Source: Sedimentisphaerales bacterium
GTDB taxonomy: Bacteria > Planctomycetota > Phycisphaerae > Sedimentisphaerales > SG8-4
Reading direction: 5' to 3'
Length of the DNA: 11,865 bases
Assembly: GCA_016932895.1 (NCBI GenBank)
Contig: JAFGCA010000557.1
Coordinates: 1-11,865, forward strand
The position numbers were made by a program, and so were the translations under genes. The notes beneath the pieces were generated by a model that saw only the letters and a list, made by a program, of their open reading frames with translations, ran no database searches and was not told where the DNA came from. Below are positions 1 to 7,601 of this stretch, one piece after another (position 1 is the first letter of the stretch; the number at the start of each line of letters is the position of its first letter).

Positions 1-562
1 ACGGTATCCACCTGTTGTCCTTGAGACGGTGATATGATCGGAGCCATTTGGCCTCGTACTCTGCGCCCAGGGGCTTGAGATCAGCATATGCCAGGGCACC
101 ATCTATCTCTGTTCGAATGGCGCCGCCAAACGCTCTGACCTGTTCGTCGATGGCAGCCCTCTCGACCTCATCGGGCAGGCTGCGCGTCAATGCGTTCCAC
201 AGACACCAGCGCATCGTCCAGCCGAAAACCTTGAGGTCCTCAATATATCGGAGCGGCAGACAGATATCAAGAAAGACATCAAGATCCGCGATAACGTCGT
301 CGGCAACAGCATCAGGGATGCCGATACCGGCAAATTGTTCGAACTCAAGGGAAAACTGGCGGACGATGGTCTTCCTTGTCTCCGGTGTTAGCTGAGCGCC
401 CTGCGTCCCGCGATTGAGAGCCTCCTCCACGGCGTTTCTGAACCGGACGATCTGACGCGACCGTGCCTCCCCATCGGCGGGACGGAGAGAGTCGCCCGTA
501 GGCAGAACACCTCGGAGCATCTGCGAATCGGCCTCAAAGTATGGGTACACATTCAACGCCAT
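1..562 (-). CDS. Hypothetical protein, C-terminus beyond window edge
   Basis: This is an open frame starting at ATG 562-560 and running off the window at base 1, giving at least 187 residues (starts MALNVYPYFEADSQM, last visible residues DNRWIP). I recognise no family. It has no signal peptide or membrane segment and looks mainly alpha-helical, with several Arg/Glu-rich amphipathic stretches and an aromatic patch (GWTMRWCLWNAL) near residues 114-125. The ATG directly abuts the TGA of the preceding gene and is in the same reading frame, and I see no good Shine-Dalgarno sequence in front of it. It may therefore be a separate gene translated by coupling, or the second half of one longer secreted protein interrupted by TGA. 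I favour the broken or read-through single-gene reading slightly, because the text runs smoothly across the stop. That is inference. Confidence 0.6.
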   Translation of the reverse strand, partial: MALNVYPYFEADSQMLRGVLPTGDSLRPADGEARSRQIVRFRNAVEEALNRGTQGAQLTPETRKTIVRQFSLEFEQFAGIGIPDAVADDVIADLDVFLDICLPLRYIEDLKVFGWTMRWCLWNALTRSLPDEVERAAIDEQVRAFGGAIRTEIDGALAYADLKPLGAEYEAKWLRSYHRLKDNRWIP

Positions 563-1246
563 TCACTCTGCAACAATCCCTGCCTTTTCAAAAGCCGTCG
601 GTGCGGTGCTCAGGGCGTGCTCATAGAGGCGTGTGCACCGTCGGGCCGTTGTCCGGAGTTGTGCCGCCTGCTCCCTGGTAGGCCACCCACTTTGGCCCCG
701 CTTCTCCGCGTCGCGTTTCCGCATCCAGTCATACTCACGAAAGGCGGTTCCCGCCCCCCGGGCCTGGAGGTGCACCAGTTCGGAGGTGACGAAACCGGGC
801 CTGCCCGATCCACCTCCGACGTCCGTTGTGAGAGTGACCATCTGATACTGATCGTGCAGAAGAGCATGCTGGAGGACCACGTAGGCCACCGCCGGCGGCA
901 CCGGAGCCTCGTTCATGCAGCGCAGGATGGCCACCTCGCAGTCGTTTGCCTCGGCAACAGCACCGGCGCGCCGCAACTGAGCCGCAAGTCCTGTGAGCAT
1001 CACGAGGGGTCGCTCGAGGCCGCGGGAATCCTGCGAACCGGACAATCGGCGCAGCACCTCGTGCACGCTGCTGACGGCAGTGGCATGTTGCCCCGCAGCG
1101 ATAGAGCTCTGGATCGCGGCATACGGTACGATGGAAATGTCCTCCCCACCGTCAGCAGCGCCCGCGCACGTCCGTACCAGCAGGGCCGCGCAGAACAGCG
1201 CACCAAGGGCCGCCCCTGGCCGGATGCGAATGTCTCCCGCTTTCAT
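563..1246 (-). CDS. Secreted protein of unknown function
   Basis: This encodes 227 residues. The N-terminus has basic residues followed by a hydrophobic stretch (GAALGALFCAALLV, about residues 11-24) and an AGA-A site near residue 30, which is a plausible Sec signal peptide, so the product is probably periplasmic. The mature part looks mostly helical, with short repeats of helix-forming text (for example VHEVLRRL and LVMLTGLAAQLRR). This is loosely like helical-hairpin (TPR-type) proteins, but no motif is firm enough to assign one. A GGAAG sequence lies about 9 nt before the ATG at 1246. The gene is alone behind about 1 kb of non-coding DNA, so it probably has its own promoter, though I found no convincing one. 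Its TGA (565-563) is immediately followed, in frame, by the ATG of the next open frame. Confidence 0.6.
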   Translation of the reverse strand: MKAGDIRIRPGAALGALFCAALLVRTCAGAADGGEDISIVPYAAIQSSIAAGQHATAVSSVHEVLRRLSGSQDSRGLERPLVMLTGLAAQLRRAGAVAEANDCEVAILRCMNEAPVPPAVAYVVLQHALLHDQYQMVTLTTDVGGGSGRPGFVTSELVHLQARGAGTAFREYDWMRKRDAEKRGQSGWPTREQAAQLRTTARRCTRLYEHALSTAPTAFEKAGIVAE

Positions 1247-2283
1247 GATGGCGCTCTTCCTTCAAGTCCGCGAAGCATTTAACGTTCCACCACGGCAGTG
1301 TAGACTTCAACTCCTCCTCCATCTCTCGGGTTCACCTGAGAGCGACGGGGCTCTGTGTGGAGCAACCACCCGGGCGACCGGTGCTCGGCTTGGAGCGTCT
1401 GTCTCATGGGATCGCACCATCTGAGTCTCTCGCACGTACGACGTCAATCATAGTACGGCCCATCCCGCCGATCAAGCATGCTTCCAGAAGTACGAAGCAG
1501 AATCACAGACGCGCTATTTCCTCGGTGTTCTCTGAGACCTCTGTGGCAAACCAATCGGTTTTTCGCTTGACAGGCGGCCCGGTGTCTGGTATTTATAAAA
1601 CCAATGCAATGAGACTATCAGGAAGCAGGAGGCCGCGGAATGGTATGTGGCAAATCGGAAATCACAACCTCTCGTCGCCCCGGTAGGCGTTCGGAACCTG
1701 CGCGTGCCGAAGACAGCGCCGGTGTAGCGACTATGCGAAACAAACCCAATTTCGCGCGACGGGCGGTTGGCGGACATGGCCCGCCCTACAGAATCGTCGA
1801 GAAATGGCCCGAAGGTCGACGCGAACCCTCGTCGCCGGGACCGGGAAATGTCAAACGAACCCAATTCACCCGAGTCCTGACGGCCCCGGGAAATCCGAAG
1901 CTCGAAATCCTAAACAAAGTCGAGATGCCAATGATCGAAACAGACCAAAATGCGCCAAACGAACCCAATTTGGGCGGGAGGCCTGCGATTGGGGATTCGC
2001 GGCTGCGGGGCCAGGGAATGTGAAACAAAGCCAATTTGCGGAAGCCGTTTGAGTGGTAAGTAATTTTGAATAGGAGGTTTATGACCCAAACAAGACCATA
2101 GGAACGCGTGAAAACAAAGCCAATCCGGGCCGTGGAGATTGCTTCGCTGCGATTGCAATGACAGCGCGCCAAACGAAGCCAAATTTGGGAAAGATAGGGC
2201 ATCTGGGGCACAAATGGCCCGTGGGGCACGTTGCCGGGCCCCCTGCTCGTTCGAGTCGGCGCCGGATCCGCCGGGGGCGGGAG
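1247..2283. other. Long non-coding, repeat-rich intergenic region
   Basis: No supportable gene lies in these 1,037 bases: the open frames present are short, low in coding character and lack ribosome-binding sites. The half nearest fhs (1737-2186) holds a family of degenerate direct repeats, listed separately. Further left, about 1514-1548 carries text that reads on the minus strand as CACAGAGGTCTCAGAGAACAC, resembling the CACAGAG-rich dispersed repeats often seen in environmental genomes. At about 1776-1791 sits GGCCCGCCCTACAG, similar to a site at 9236-9248. A GGAGG followed by ATG and a six-codon frame (2073-2101) looks like part of the repeat rather than a gene. I saw no clear terminator for fhs; 2255-2283 is very GC-rich with CGGATCCG at its centre, but it has no T tract. 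Confidence 0.7.
1737..2186 (+). repeat. Cluster of six degenerate AAACRAASCCAATTT repeats
   Basis: Six direct copies of a 15-17 base core occur, all in plus orientation: 1737-1752, 1852-1866, 1956-1971, 2022-2037, 2110-2124 and 2170-2186. The core is (G/C)AAAC(A/G)AA(C/G)CCAATTT, and copies are 60 to 115 bases apart. Several are preceded by GGGAAATGT or GGGAATGTG-like text and followed by GGGCGGGA-like text, so the repeat unit is longer than the core. Around 1888-1918 there is a shorter internal near-duplication built on CGAAATCC/GGAAATCC. Irregular spacing and diverged spacers rule out a CRISPR array. From memory, similar motifs litter intergenic DNA of Phycisphaerae-like planctomycetes and are mis-translated as NKPNF/QTNPI peptides. 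The origin and function are unknown to me. Confidence 0.75.
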
Positions 2284-4050
2284 TTAGAAAAGGCCTCTTA
2301 CTTTTCCGGTTTCGGTGTCTACGTCGATTCTTCGGAAGGCGGGATTGGAACCGGTTCCAGGCATGAGCTTGATGGCTCCGGCGACGGGGACGACGAATCC
2401 GGCGCCCTTGTAGACGAGGATGTCGCTGATCGGCAGGGTCCAGCCGCGGGGGCGGCCTTTGAGCTCGGGATCGTGCGAGAGGCTCTGCTGGGTCTTGGCC
2501 ATGCAGGTGCCTAAGTGCGTGCCGAGCGATTCCTCCTCCAGGGCGATCGCCTTGGCCAGGGCTGCGTCGGTGTAGGTCACGCCGTCGGCGCCGTAGACCT
2601 CGCGGGCAATCCGCTCGATCCGCTTTCGCAGCGGCAACTCCATTTCGTAGAGGAACTTGAAGTCATGCGGCTCTTCACAGCTTGCCATCACAGCCTCGGC
2701 CAGCTCGACGGCGCCGGCGCCGCCTTTGAGCCAGTGGTTGGAGACGACGGCCCGGGCACCCTGCGCGTCGGAGATTCGCTTGACCAGGGCCAGCTCGGCG
2801 TCCGTATCGGTCTTGAACTGGTTGACGCAGACCACGGGCCGGACCCCGCTCTTGCGGACGATGTCGATATGGGCCGCGAGGTTTTCGCACCCCTTCTCGA
2901 CCAGCTCCAGATTCTCGCAAGTGTATGCCTCATCGAGCGTTGCGCCGGGCTTGACGGGCGGCCCGCCCCCGTGGGTCTTCAGCGCGCGAATCGTGGCGAC
3001 GATCACCACGGCGTCGGGCGTCAGGCCCGACATGCGACACTTGAGGTTCCAGAACTTCTCGAACCCGATGTCGGAGGCAAAGCCGCTCTCGGTAATGTGG
3101 TAGTCGGCCAGCTTCGTCCCGAGCCGGTCGGCGATGATCGAGCTTTGCCCGATGGCAATGTTGGCGAACGGCCCGGCGTGGATGAACACGGGCTGGCCCT
3201 CGATCGTCTGGACCAGGTTGGGGTTGATCGCGTCAAGCAGCCAGGCAGTCATCGCGCCGTCCACTTCGAGATCGCCCGTGGTGACCTCTTTGCCCTGCTT
3301 GTCGTAGGCAACGACCATCCGGGCGATCCGCTCGCGCAGGTCCTTGAGGTCCCGGGCCACCGAGAGAATGGCCATCACTTCACTGGCGACGGCCATCTGG
3401 AAGCCCGAGTCCATCTCGAAGCCGTCCATCTTGCCGCCCTGGCCGATGCGGATGTGGCGCAGCGACTGGGCGCAAAAGTCGATGGCCCAGCCGATCTGGA
3501 CGCGCTGCGGGTCGATGTCGAGGCGTTTGAGGTTGCTCTTGGCCAGACGGGCGTCGTCATAGTTGCGCTCGTGCTGCATCCGCGCCGTCAGCGCGACCAT
3601 CGCCAGGTTGTGGGCGTTGGTGACGCAGTCGATATCTCCGGTCAGGCGGACGGAAATGGGCGTCAGGGGGATGCACTGGGCCAGCCCGCCGCCGGCGGCC
3701 GAGCCTTTGATGTTGAACGTCGGCCCGCTGCTGGGCTGGCGGATCGCTCCGCAGACGCGTTTGCCGAGCTTCCCGAGGCCTTCGATCAGGCCGAGCGTCG
3801 TGGTGGTCTTGCCCTCGCCCAGGGGCGTGGGGGTGATGGCCGTGACGTCGATGTACTTAGCCGTGGGAGCATCGTGCAACCGGCCCAGGACCTTCTGGTA
3901 GTCCACCTTGGCCAGCTTGTTTCCATAGGGGATGAGTTCGTCGTCTTGCAGGCCCAACTCGCCGGCGAGTTGCTGAACCGGCTTCATGCCGCTCTCGGCC
4001 GCCTCGGCGATCTCCCAGTCCTGCATGCTGCGGGGATCCAATTGCATCAT
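2284..4050 (-). CDS. fhs: Formate-tetrahydrofolate ligase
   Basis: This encodes 588 residues and is complete; the enzyme makes 10-formyl-tetrahydrofolate from formate, ATP and tetrahydrofolate in the cytoplasm. It is used for one-carbon supply, purine synthesis or a Wood-Ljungdahl-type route. The diagnostic signature is at residues 74-84 ([11 protein letters not shown], the nucleotide-binding P-loop). It is followed by the [19 protein letters not shown] block at about 104-122 and [13 protein letters not shown] at about 136-148. The C-terminus ends [15 protein letters not shown], the usual Fhs ending. The segment before it reads MPGTGSNPA rather than the commoner MPGLPKxPA, marking a subgroup. 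The length is slightly above the roughly 555-residue bacterial norm. Start: two adjacent ATGs (4050 and 4047) lie behind only a weak GGCAG, so which is used is uncertain. No other folate gene is adjacent, and the 282-bp gap upstream suggests a separate promoter. Confidence 0.97.
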   Translation of the reverse strand: MMQLDPRSMQDWEIAEAAESGMKPVQQLAGELGLQDDELIPYGNKLAKVDYQKVLGRLHDAPTAKYIDVTAITPTPLGEGKTTTTLGLIEGLGKLGKRVCGAIRQPSSGPTFNIKGSAAGGGLAQCIPLTPISVRLTGDIDCVTNAHNLAMVALTARMQHERNYDDARLAKSNLKRLDIDPQRVQIGWAIDFCAQSLRHIRIGQGGKMDGFEMDSGFQMAVASEVMAILSVARDLKDLRERIARMVVAYDKQGKEVTTGDLEVDGAMTAWLLDAINPNLVQTIEGQPVFIHAGPFANIAIGQSSIIADRLGTKLADYHITESGFASDIGFEKFWNLKCRMSGLTPDAVVIVATIRALKTHGGGPPVKPGATLDEAYTCENLELVEKGCENLAAHIDIVRKSGVRPVVCVNQFKTDTDAELALVKRISDAQGARAVVSNHWLKGGAGAVELAEAVMASCEEPHDFKFLYEMELPLRKRIERIAREVYGADGVTYTDAALAKAIALEEESLGTHLGTCMAKTQQSLSHDPELKGRPRGWTLPISDILVYKGAGFVVPVAGAIKLMPGTGSNPAFRRIDVDTETGKVRGLF

Positions 4051-4135
4051 ACTGCCATAAATCTAACAACGCTCGGATACGGGCCAGATAGCCCACAAGT
4101 ATCATTATCGGGGAACATCGGCAAAATGGGTAATC

Positions 4136-4175
4136 TCGTCGAGCTGATTTTTATAACTATCTTGCTATTTGCCTC
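4136..4175 (-). promoter_or_regulatory. AT-rich segment, possible fhs promoter region
   Basis: The 282-bp gap between the oxidoreductase gene and fhs is GC-rich except for this patch, which on the minus strand contains TAGTTATAAAAATCAG. A TATAAA hexamer lies at 4155-4150, about 100 bases before the fhs start codon. No convincing -35 sits at proper spacing, so this is only a candidate location for the promoter. Confidence 0.2.
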
Positions 4176-4332
4176 GCTGAACCGTCGGAAACGCGGGATT
4201 TGCGCCCGATTCGCTCCCCAGAATGGGCCGGCGCACACGAAGCGCGCGGACCCGGAGTTTCAGAGAACAACCCCGGTCCCGGCGGATCGCATCAAGCCAC
4301 CCCGCCTCCGGAAACGCGACACCGCCGGTGCG

Positions 4333-5694
4333 TCACATGGTGTAGGGCCTTCGCATGGGGCGGTTGAGCATTTTCGTGGCCTCGGCGTCACCGACGATCT
4401 GCTCGTTTTTCGGGTCCCACTGGATGGGTCGGCCCAGGCGGATACAGATGTCCGACATGTGGCTGATGGTATCCGAGCGGATGGCCGATTCGAGCGGGTT
4501 GATGGTCGGTTTGCGCGTCCTCATGCACTCGACGAAGTTGCGCGTCTGACTCGTGCTGCGATAGATCGGTTTCTCGGTGTCCTTGATCGAGGCGTTCTGG
4601 AGTTCTTTGGTGCTGGCATAGAGGCCGCCGCGTTTGACGCTGATCCAGCCGTCCTCGCCCCAGAAGGTGGTGCCGTGGTCGGAGAACGGCCGTTTGCGCT
4701 GGTCCATCTTGCCCGCGACGTCCTGGGCGACGCGTGTGCACATGAAATGCAGCGGAATGCCGTTGACGTACTCGCAATGGATGTCCCAACTGTCGATCGT
4801 GTCGAACAGGCCCTTGGGCGGTATCTCGCCTTTGCCCTCGTACTTGACCGGGCTGGTGTGGTCCATGTCCAGACCCCACTGGGCGATGTCGAGCGGATGG
4901 GCGCCCCAGCCGGCGATGAAGCCGAGGGCATAGTCGTAGATGTGGTAGGCGCCCCACTCGGTGCAGCGGGACTTGGTGTAGGGCTTCATCGGTGCCGGCC
5001 CGACCCACGTCTCGTAGTCCAGGTCGGCAGGGACATCGGCCGGCTCGACGTTCTTGTGATGCGTCTCGAACGTCTCGGCGTACCATCCGGGCGAGCGCAT
5101 GCCGCAACACCAGGCGTCGATCCGCTGGACTTTGCCGATATAGCCGTTGCGAACCAGCTCCACCGTCCGCGTGAAGGATTCCTCCGAGCGTTGCTGGGTG
5201 CCGTACTGGAAGATCACGTTGTTCTTCGCGACAGCTTCGCGCAACTTCCACGCCCAGGCCATGGCGACGCCGAGCGGCTTCTCGACGTACATGTCCTTCT
5301 TCGCCAGCGCGGCGTGATAGGCCAGTGGAACGTGCCAATGGTCCGGCGTGCTGATCACGACGCCGTCGACGTCGTCGCGCGCCAGCACGGCACGCCAATC
5401 GGCCATAGGTTTGCAGACGGTGGCGCCATAGTGCTTGTTGGCATTGGCGGCGAACGCATCGCGGCGGCTCTTGAAACAATCGCACGCGGCCACCACGCGC
5501 ACGTCCGGCTGCGACGTCACAAAGCCGTGGAAGACGTTACCGCCTCCCCGATTGCCCACGCCGATAGCGGCAATGTGAACCCGATTGCTGGGCGCATTCT
5601 GACCGAACACACCGGCCGGGACAATGCTCGGCACGGCTACGGCCGCCGCTGTCATCTTTATAAAGCCTCGCCGTGTTACGTCGGTGGCGCTCAT
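4333..5694 (-). CDS. Tat-exported Gfo/Idh/MocA-family oxidoreductase
   Basis: This encodes 453 residues: an NAD(P)-dependent sugar or polyol dehydrogenase of the glucose-fructose oxidoreductase/inositol dehydrogenase/MocA superfamily. The N-terminus carries a twin-arginine signal (TRRGFIK, residues 7-13) followed by a hydrophobic stretch to about residue 31, so it is exported folded to the periplasm. The Rossmann fold begins at about residue 39 with AAIGVGNRG (42-50), and the EKP motif of the family is at 138-140. The C-terminal alpha/beta domain contains GWGAHPLDIAQWG (262-274), whose histidine and aspartate are typical of the active site in this family. Exported members such as Zymomonas glucose-fructose oxidoreductase keep their cofactor tightly bound, and that may hold here. 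A strong GGGAGGT lies 7 nt before the ATG. It is the last gene of a three-gene unit, 27 bp after the DUF6807 gene. The substrate is unknown. Confidence 0.93.
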   Translation of the reverse strand: MSATDVTRRGFIKMTAAAVAVPSIVPAGVFGQNAPSNRVHIAAIGVGNRGGGNVFHGFVTSQPDVRVVAACDCFKSRRDAFAANANKHYGATVCKPMADWRAVLARDDVDGVVISTPDHWHVPLAYHAALAKKDMYVEKPLGVAMAWAWKLREAVAKNNVIFQYGTQQRSEESFTRTVELVRNGYIGKVQRIDAWCCGMRSPGWYAETFETHHKNVEPADVPADLDYETWVGPAPMKPYTKSRCTEWGAYHIYDYALGFIAGWGAHPLDIAQWGLDMDHTSPVKYEGKGEIPPKGLFDTIDSWDIHCEYVNGIPLHFMCTRVAQDVAGKMDQRKRPFSDHGTTFWGEDGWISVKRGGLYASTKELQNASIKDTEKPIYRSTSQTRNFVECMRTRKPTINPLESAIRSDTISHMSDICIRLGRPIQWDPKNEQIVGDAEATKMLNRPMRRPYTM

Positions 5695-5721
5695 CGTGAT
5701 ACCTCCCAGCTTCGTGCAAAG

Positions 5722-6663
5722 TCAGTTGGACAATTCCTCGTACAAACGGTCGATCTCCTCGGTCTCAGCCGCGCGATCCCACAAGACAATCGCGTATTTC
5801 AGTTCCAGAAGCTCTCCCGCAAGGATCTTCAGGGGCTCCTCGTGAAGCCCCAGCGTTGCAGACAAGTAGGCGAAGGGCTTGGCCATGGTGAACCATGTCG
5901 TAGGATGTCTGGGGTTGCCGGGATCACCAAACATGGCGACGGTCACGTCGCGCCCGTCGACCTGGGTCGTGTACGCACACCAGTCAGCGCGCACGAGGCG
6001 CTCCTCACCTCGGAAGATCACGCCCGGCTTGCCGCCGGCACTGCGAAAAGTCCCGCGCGCGTCCATCTTGGGAATGAAACGCATACCGAGTCCAAAGTAA
6101 TGCGCTCCCGTCAGAACCACGGAAGACTTCCCCGGCGGAACGCTCAAACGGCTGCCCCAGCGCAAGATGGTCACTGGCGGTGTCACAGGCCGAAGGACCG
6201 AGACGGCGCGCTGCTCGGTCAGCAACTTCTGGCCGGTGGGACCGAACCAGTCAAGCCCTTCCCTGAAAAGAGCGCCAGGCGCCTCATCTTCTCTGGCCTT
6301 CATCACCTTGGCAAACTCGCGGTGCTTCTGCCGCCCGTTCGCCGCGGTCTCCGACCAGAAATCCACGCCATCGACCGCCAGCGCGAACATCAGGCCGTGA
6401 TGATGCAAATGATCGTGCGGCGCATCGAGCAGGACGTTCAATCCGCTCGGCGTCAGCAAGTCCTTGATGTATGGCTTGAACGGCACATCGCCGTAACGAT
6501 ACTCTGCAATCTGCACGCCGCCGGCTTTCATGGACAGACTGTTGGCATCCACGGCAGCGACCACCGGCTGATCAGCCGGTGCAACGACGGTCATCAGCAA
6601 CAAGACAATCAGGCTGACAACAACGCCAAAGGCAGCAAATCCTCTTCCGGGTCCCTTGCGCAT
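5722..6663 (-). CDS. Exported DUF6807 (PmoA-like) protein
   Basis: This encodes 313 residues. A basic N-terminus (MRKGPGRG) precedes a hydrophobic segment at about residues 10-28, followed by VAPADQP; this is a Sec signal peptide or membrane anchor. The mature part matches the family once labelled 'methane oxygenase PmoA' in Pfam and now DUF6807. The features are PFKPYIKDLLTPSGLNVL (61-78), the histidine-rich DHLHHHG (84-90) leading to FALAVDGVDFW (93-103), and AHYFGLGMRF (187-196). These proteins are common next to Gfo/Idh/MocA oxidoreductases and sugar-isomerase-like barrels in Planctomycetota and Bacteroidota. I know of no demonstrated reaction, and the methane oxygenase name should not be taken literally. 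AGGAG lies about 8 nt before the ATG. The gene starts 21 bp after the upstream isomerase-like gene and is probably co-transcribed with it. Confidence 0.88.
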   Translation of the reverse strand: MRKGPGRGFAAFGVVVSLIVLLLMTVVAPADQPVVAAVDANSLSMKAGGVQIAEYRYGDVPFKPYIKDLLTPSGLNVLLDAPHDHLHHHGLMFALAVDGVDFWSETAANGRQKHREFAKVMKAREDEAPGALFREGLDWFGPTGQKLLTEQRAVSVLRPVTPPVTILRWGSRLSVPPGKSSVVLTGAHYFGLGMRFIPKMDARGTFRSAGGKPGVIFRGEERLVRADWCAYTTQVDGRDVTVAMFGDPGNPRHPTTWFTMAKPFAYLSATLGLHEEPLKILAGELLELKYAIVLWDRAAETEEIDRLYEELSN

Positions 6664-6684
6664 GTCCCCGCTCCTTTCCTGCTC

Positions 6685-7509
6685 TCAGACGAACTGCTTG
6701 AGGTGCTGGATACTTCGTTCGGCCTGCTCGACGGTGCCGCACTCGACGCTGAAGACGATGTCGCGATCGACCGTCTTGCAGATCTCGACGACCTTCTGCC
6801 AGTCGTTGACGCCTTCACCGCAGGCGCAGCCGGCGGGCGTGCCGGTGACCTTGCCGCGCTCGTCCTCGGACTGCTGGATCGAGATGTCCTTGGCGTGCAG
6901 GTGCACGAGGCGGTCCTTGACGTGCTCGAGCCACACCAGCGGATCGTGGCCGCACAGGTAGCTGTTGCCCGTGTCGAAGTTGATCCCGATGGCGGGCGAA
7001 TCGACCAGGTTGTAGATGCGGTCGAGCCCTTCGGGCGTCTGGCTGTACTGCTGGTGCGGCTCCAGGCCGATCAGGACGCCGCGGTTCTCGGCGAACGCCG
7101 CCGCCTCGGCCAGGACGTAGCGCATGAGCACGAAGTCCTCGTCCTCGGTCGTCCAGCTCGGCTTGGGGCCTTCGTCGGTGTTGACCACGGGCGCGCCGCA
7201 CTCGGCGGCGAACCGAATCGCCTGCTTGAGGTAGTTGCCGCTGATGTCGGGCTTGCACAGCGGGGTATGCGCCGAAAGGCCCGAGATCTTCACGCCCGCC
7301 TTCTCGCAGAGCCGCTTGATCCGGTACGCATCTTCCCACATCGAGATCGTCGCGAAGTAGCCCGCCTCGCTGATGAGCTCGCGTCCAAGGTGGACCCACG
7401 GCTCGACGTATTCGTAGCCCAGCTCGGCGGCCTTCTCGACGCCCCACTCGAACGGCTTGTCCGCGTGACGGATGTATTCCAGATTGACTCCCAGAGACAC
7501 TTTGCCCAT
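6685..7509 (-). CDS. Sugar phosphate isomerase/epimerase-like TIM barrel
   Basis: This encodes 274 residues of the xylose-isomerase-like (AP endonuclease 2) TIM-barrel family, cytoplasmic because no signal peptide is present. The four expected metal ligands are visible on successive strands: E150 in LIGLEPH, D179 in INFDTGN, H205 in LVHLHAKD and E256 in FSVECG. A CGEGVNDW motif at 230-237 is the usual Gly-rich turn before the last strands. Members isomerise or epimerise sugars and keto-sugars, and some act on 3-keto-glycosides. The start at 7509 is chosen because a perfect AGGAGGT sits 6 nt before this ATG; a GTG 8 codons upstream would put that site inside the coding sequence. It is the first gene of a unit with the DUF6807 and Gfo/Idh/MocA genes, suggesting a shared carbohydrate pathway. 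The exact substrate cannot be read from sequence. Confidence 0.92.
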   Translation of the reverse strand: MGKVSLGVNLEYIRHADKPFEWGVEKAAELGYEYVEPWVHLGRELISEAGYFATISMWEDAYRIKRLCEKAGVKISGLSAHTPLCKPDISGNYLKQAIRFAAECGAPVVNTDEGPKPSWTTEDEDFVLMRYVLAEAAAFAENRGVLIGLEPHQQYSQTPEGLDRIYNLVDSPAIGINFDTGNSYLCGHDPLVWLEHVKDRLVHLHAKDISIQQSEDERGKVTGTPAGCACGEGVNDWQKVVEICKTVDRDIVFSVECGTVEQAERSIQHLKQFV

Positions 7510-7515
7510 GTCGAA

Positions 7516-7522
7516 ACCTCCT
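7516..7522 (-). promoter_or_regulatory. Ribosome binding site deciding the TIM-barrel start
   Basis: AGGAGGT on the minus strand, 6 nt before ATG 7509, is close to a perfect Shine-Dalgarno sequence. It excludes the upstream GTG at 7533 as the real start. Confidence 0.85.
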
Positions 7523-7557
7523 TTGTCATTCACAGCTCTCGGCTGCTGGTTGGGTTT

Positions 7558-7586
7558 TCGTATTCACTGACGTAGTACCCTGTCAC
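7558..7586 (-). promoter_or_regulatory. Weak candidate promoter of the three-gene sugar unit
   Basis: On the minus strand GTGACA (7586-7581, five of six matches to TTGACA) is followed after 17 bases by ATACGA (7563-7558), a poor -10. This would give a leader of roughly 40 nt before the TIM-barrel ATG. The same GTGACA is repeated 7 bases upstream (7593-7588), so these could instead be operator half-sites. The placement is sensible but the sequence match is weak. Confidence 0.25.
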
Positions 7587-7601
7587 TTGTCACATAATTA
7601 C

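Noticed and set aside
48..395. 115-codon plus-strand frame
   Set aside because: It is opposite a longer continuous minus-strand frame (562 to the window edge) with better protein-like composition.
617..1282. 221-codon plus-strand frame opposite the secreted hypothetical protein
   Set aside because: The minus-strand frame has a signal peptide and a ribosome-binding site; the plus frame is rich in Arg/His/Pro with no start signal.
1737..2186. CRISPR array
   Set aside because: Repeat spacing varies from 60 to 115 bases, copies are diverged and no cas gene is present.
7510..7533. N-terminal extension of the TIM-barrel protein to a GTG start
   Set aside because: A perfect AGGAGGT lies within the extension and points to the ATG at 7509.
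2515..7575. 1,686-codon plus-strand open frame as a giant gene
   Set aside because: It lies opposite four well-supported genes in their codon-complementary frame, has no family motif or ribosome-binding site, and reads as low-complexity Ala/Arg/Gly/Asp text.
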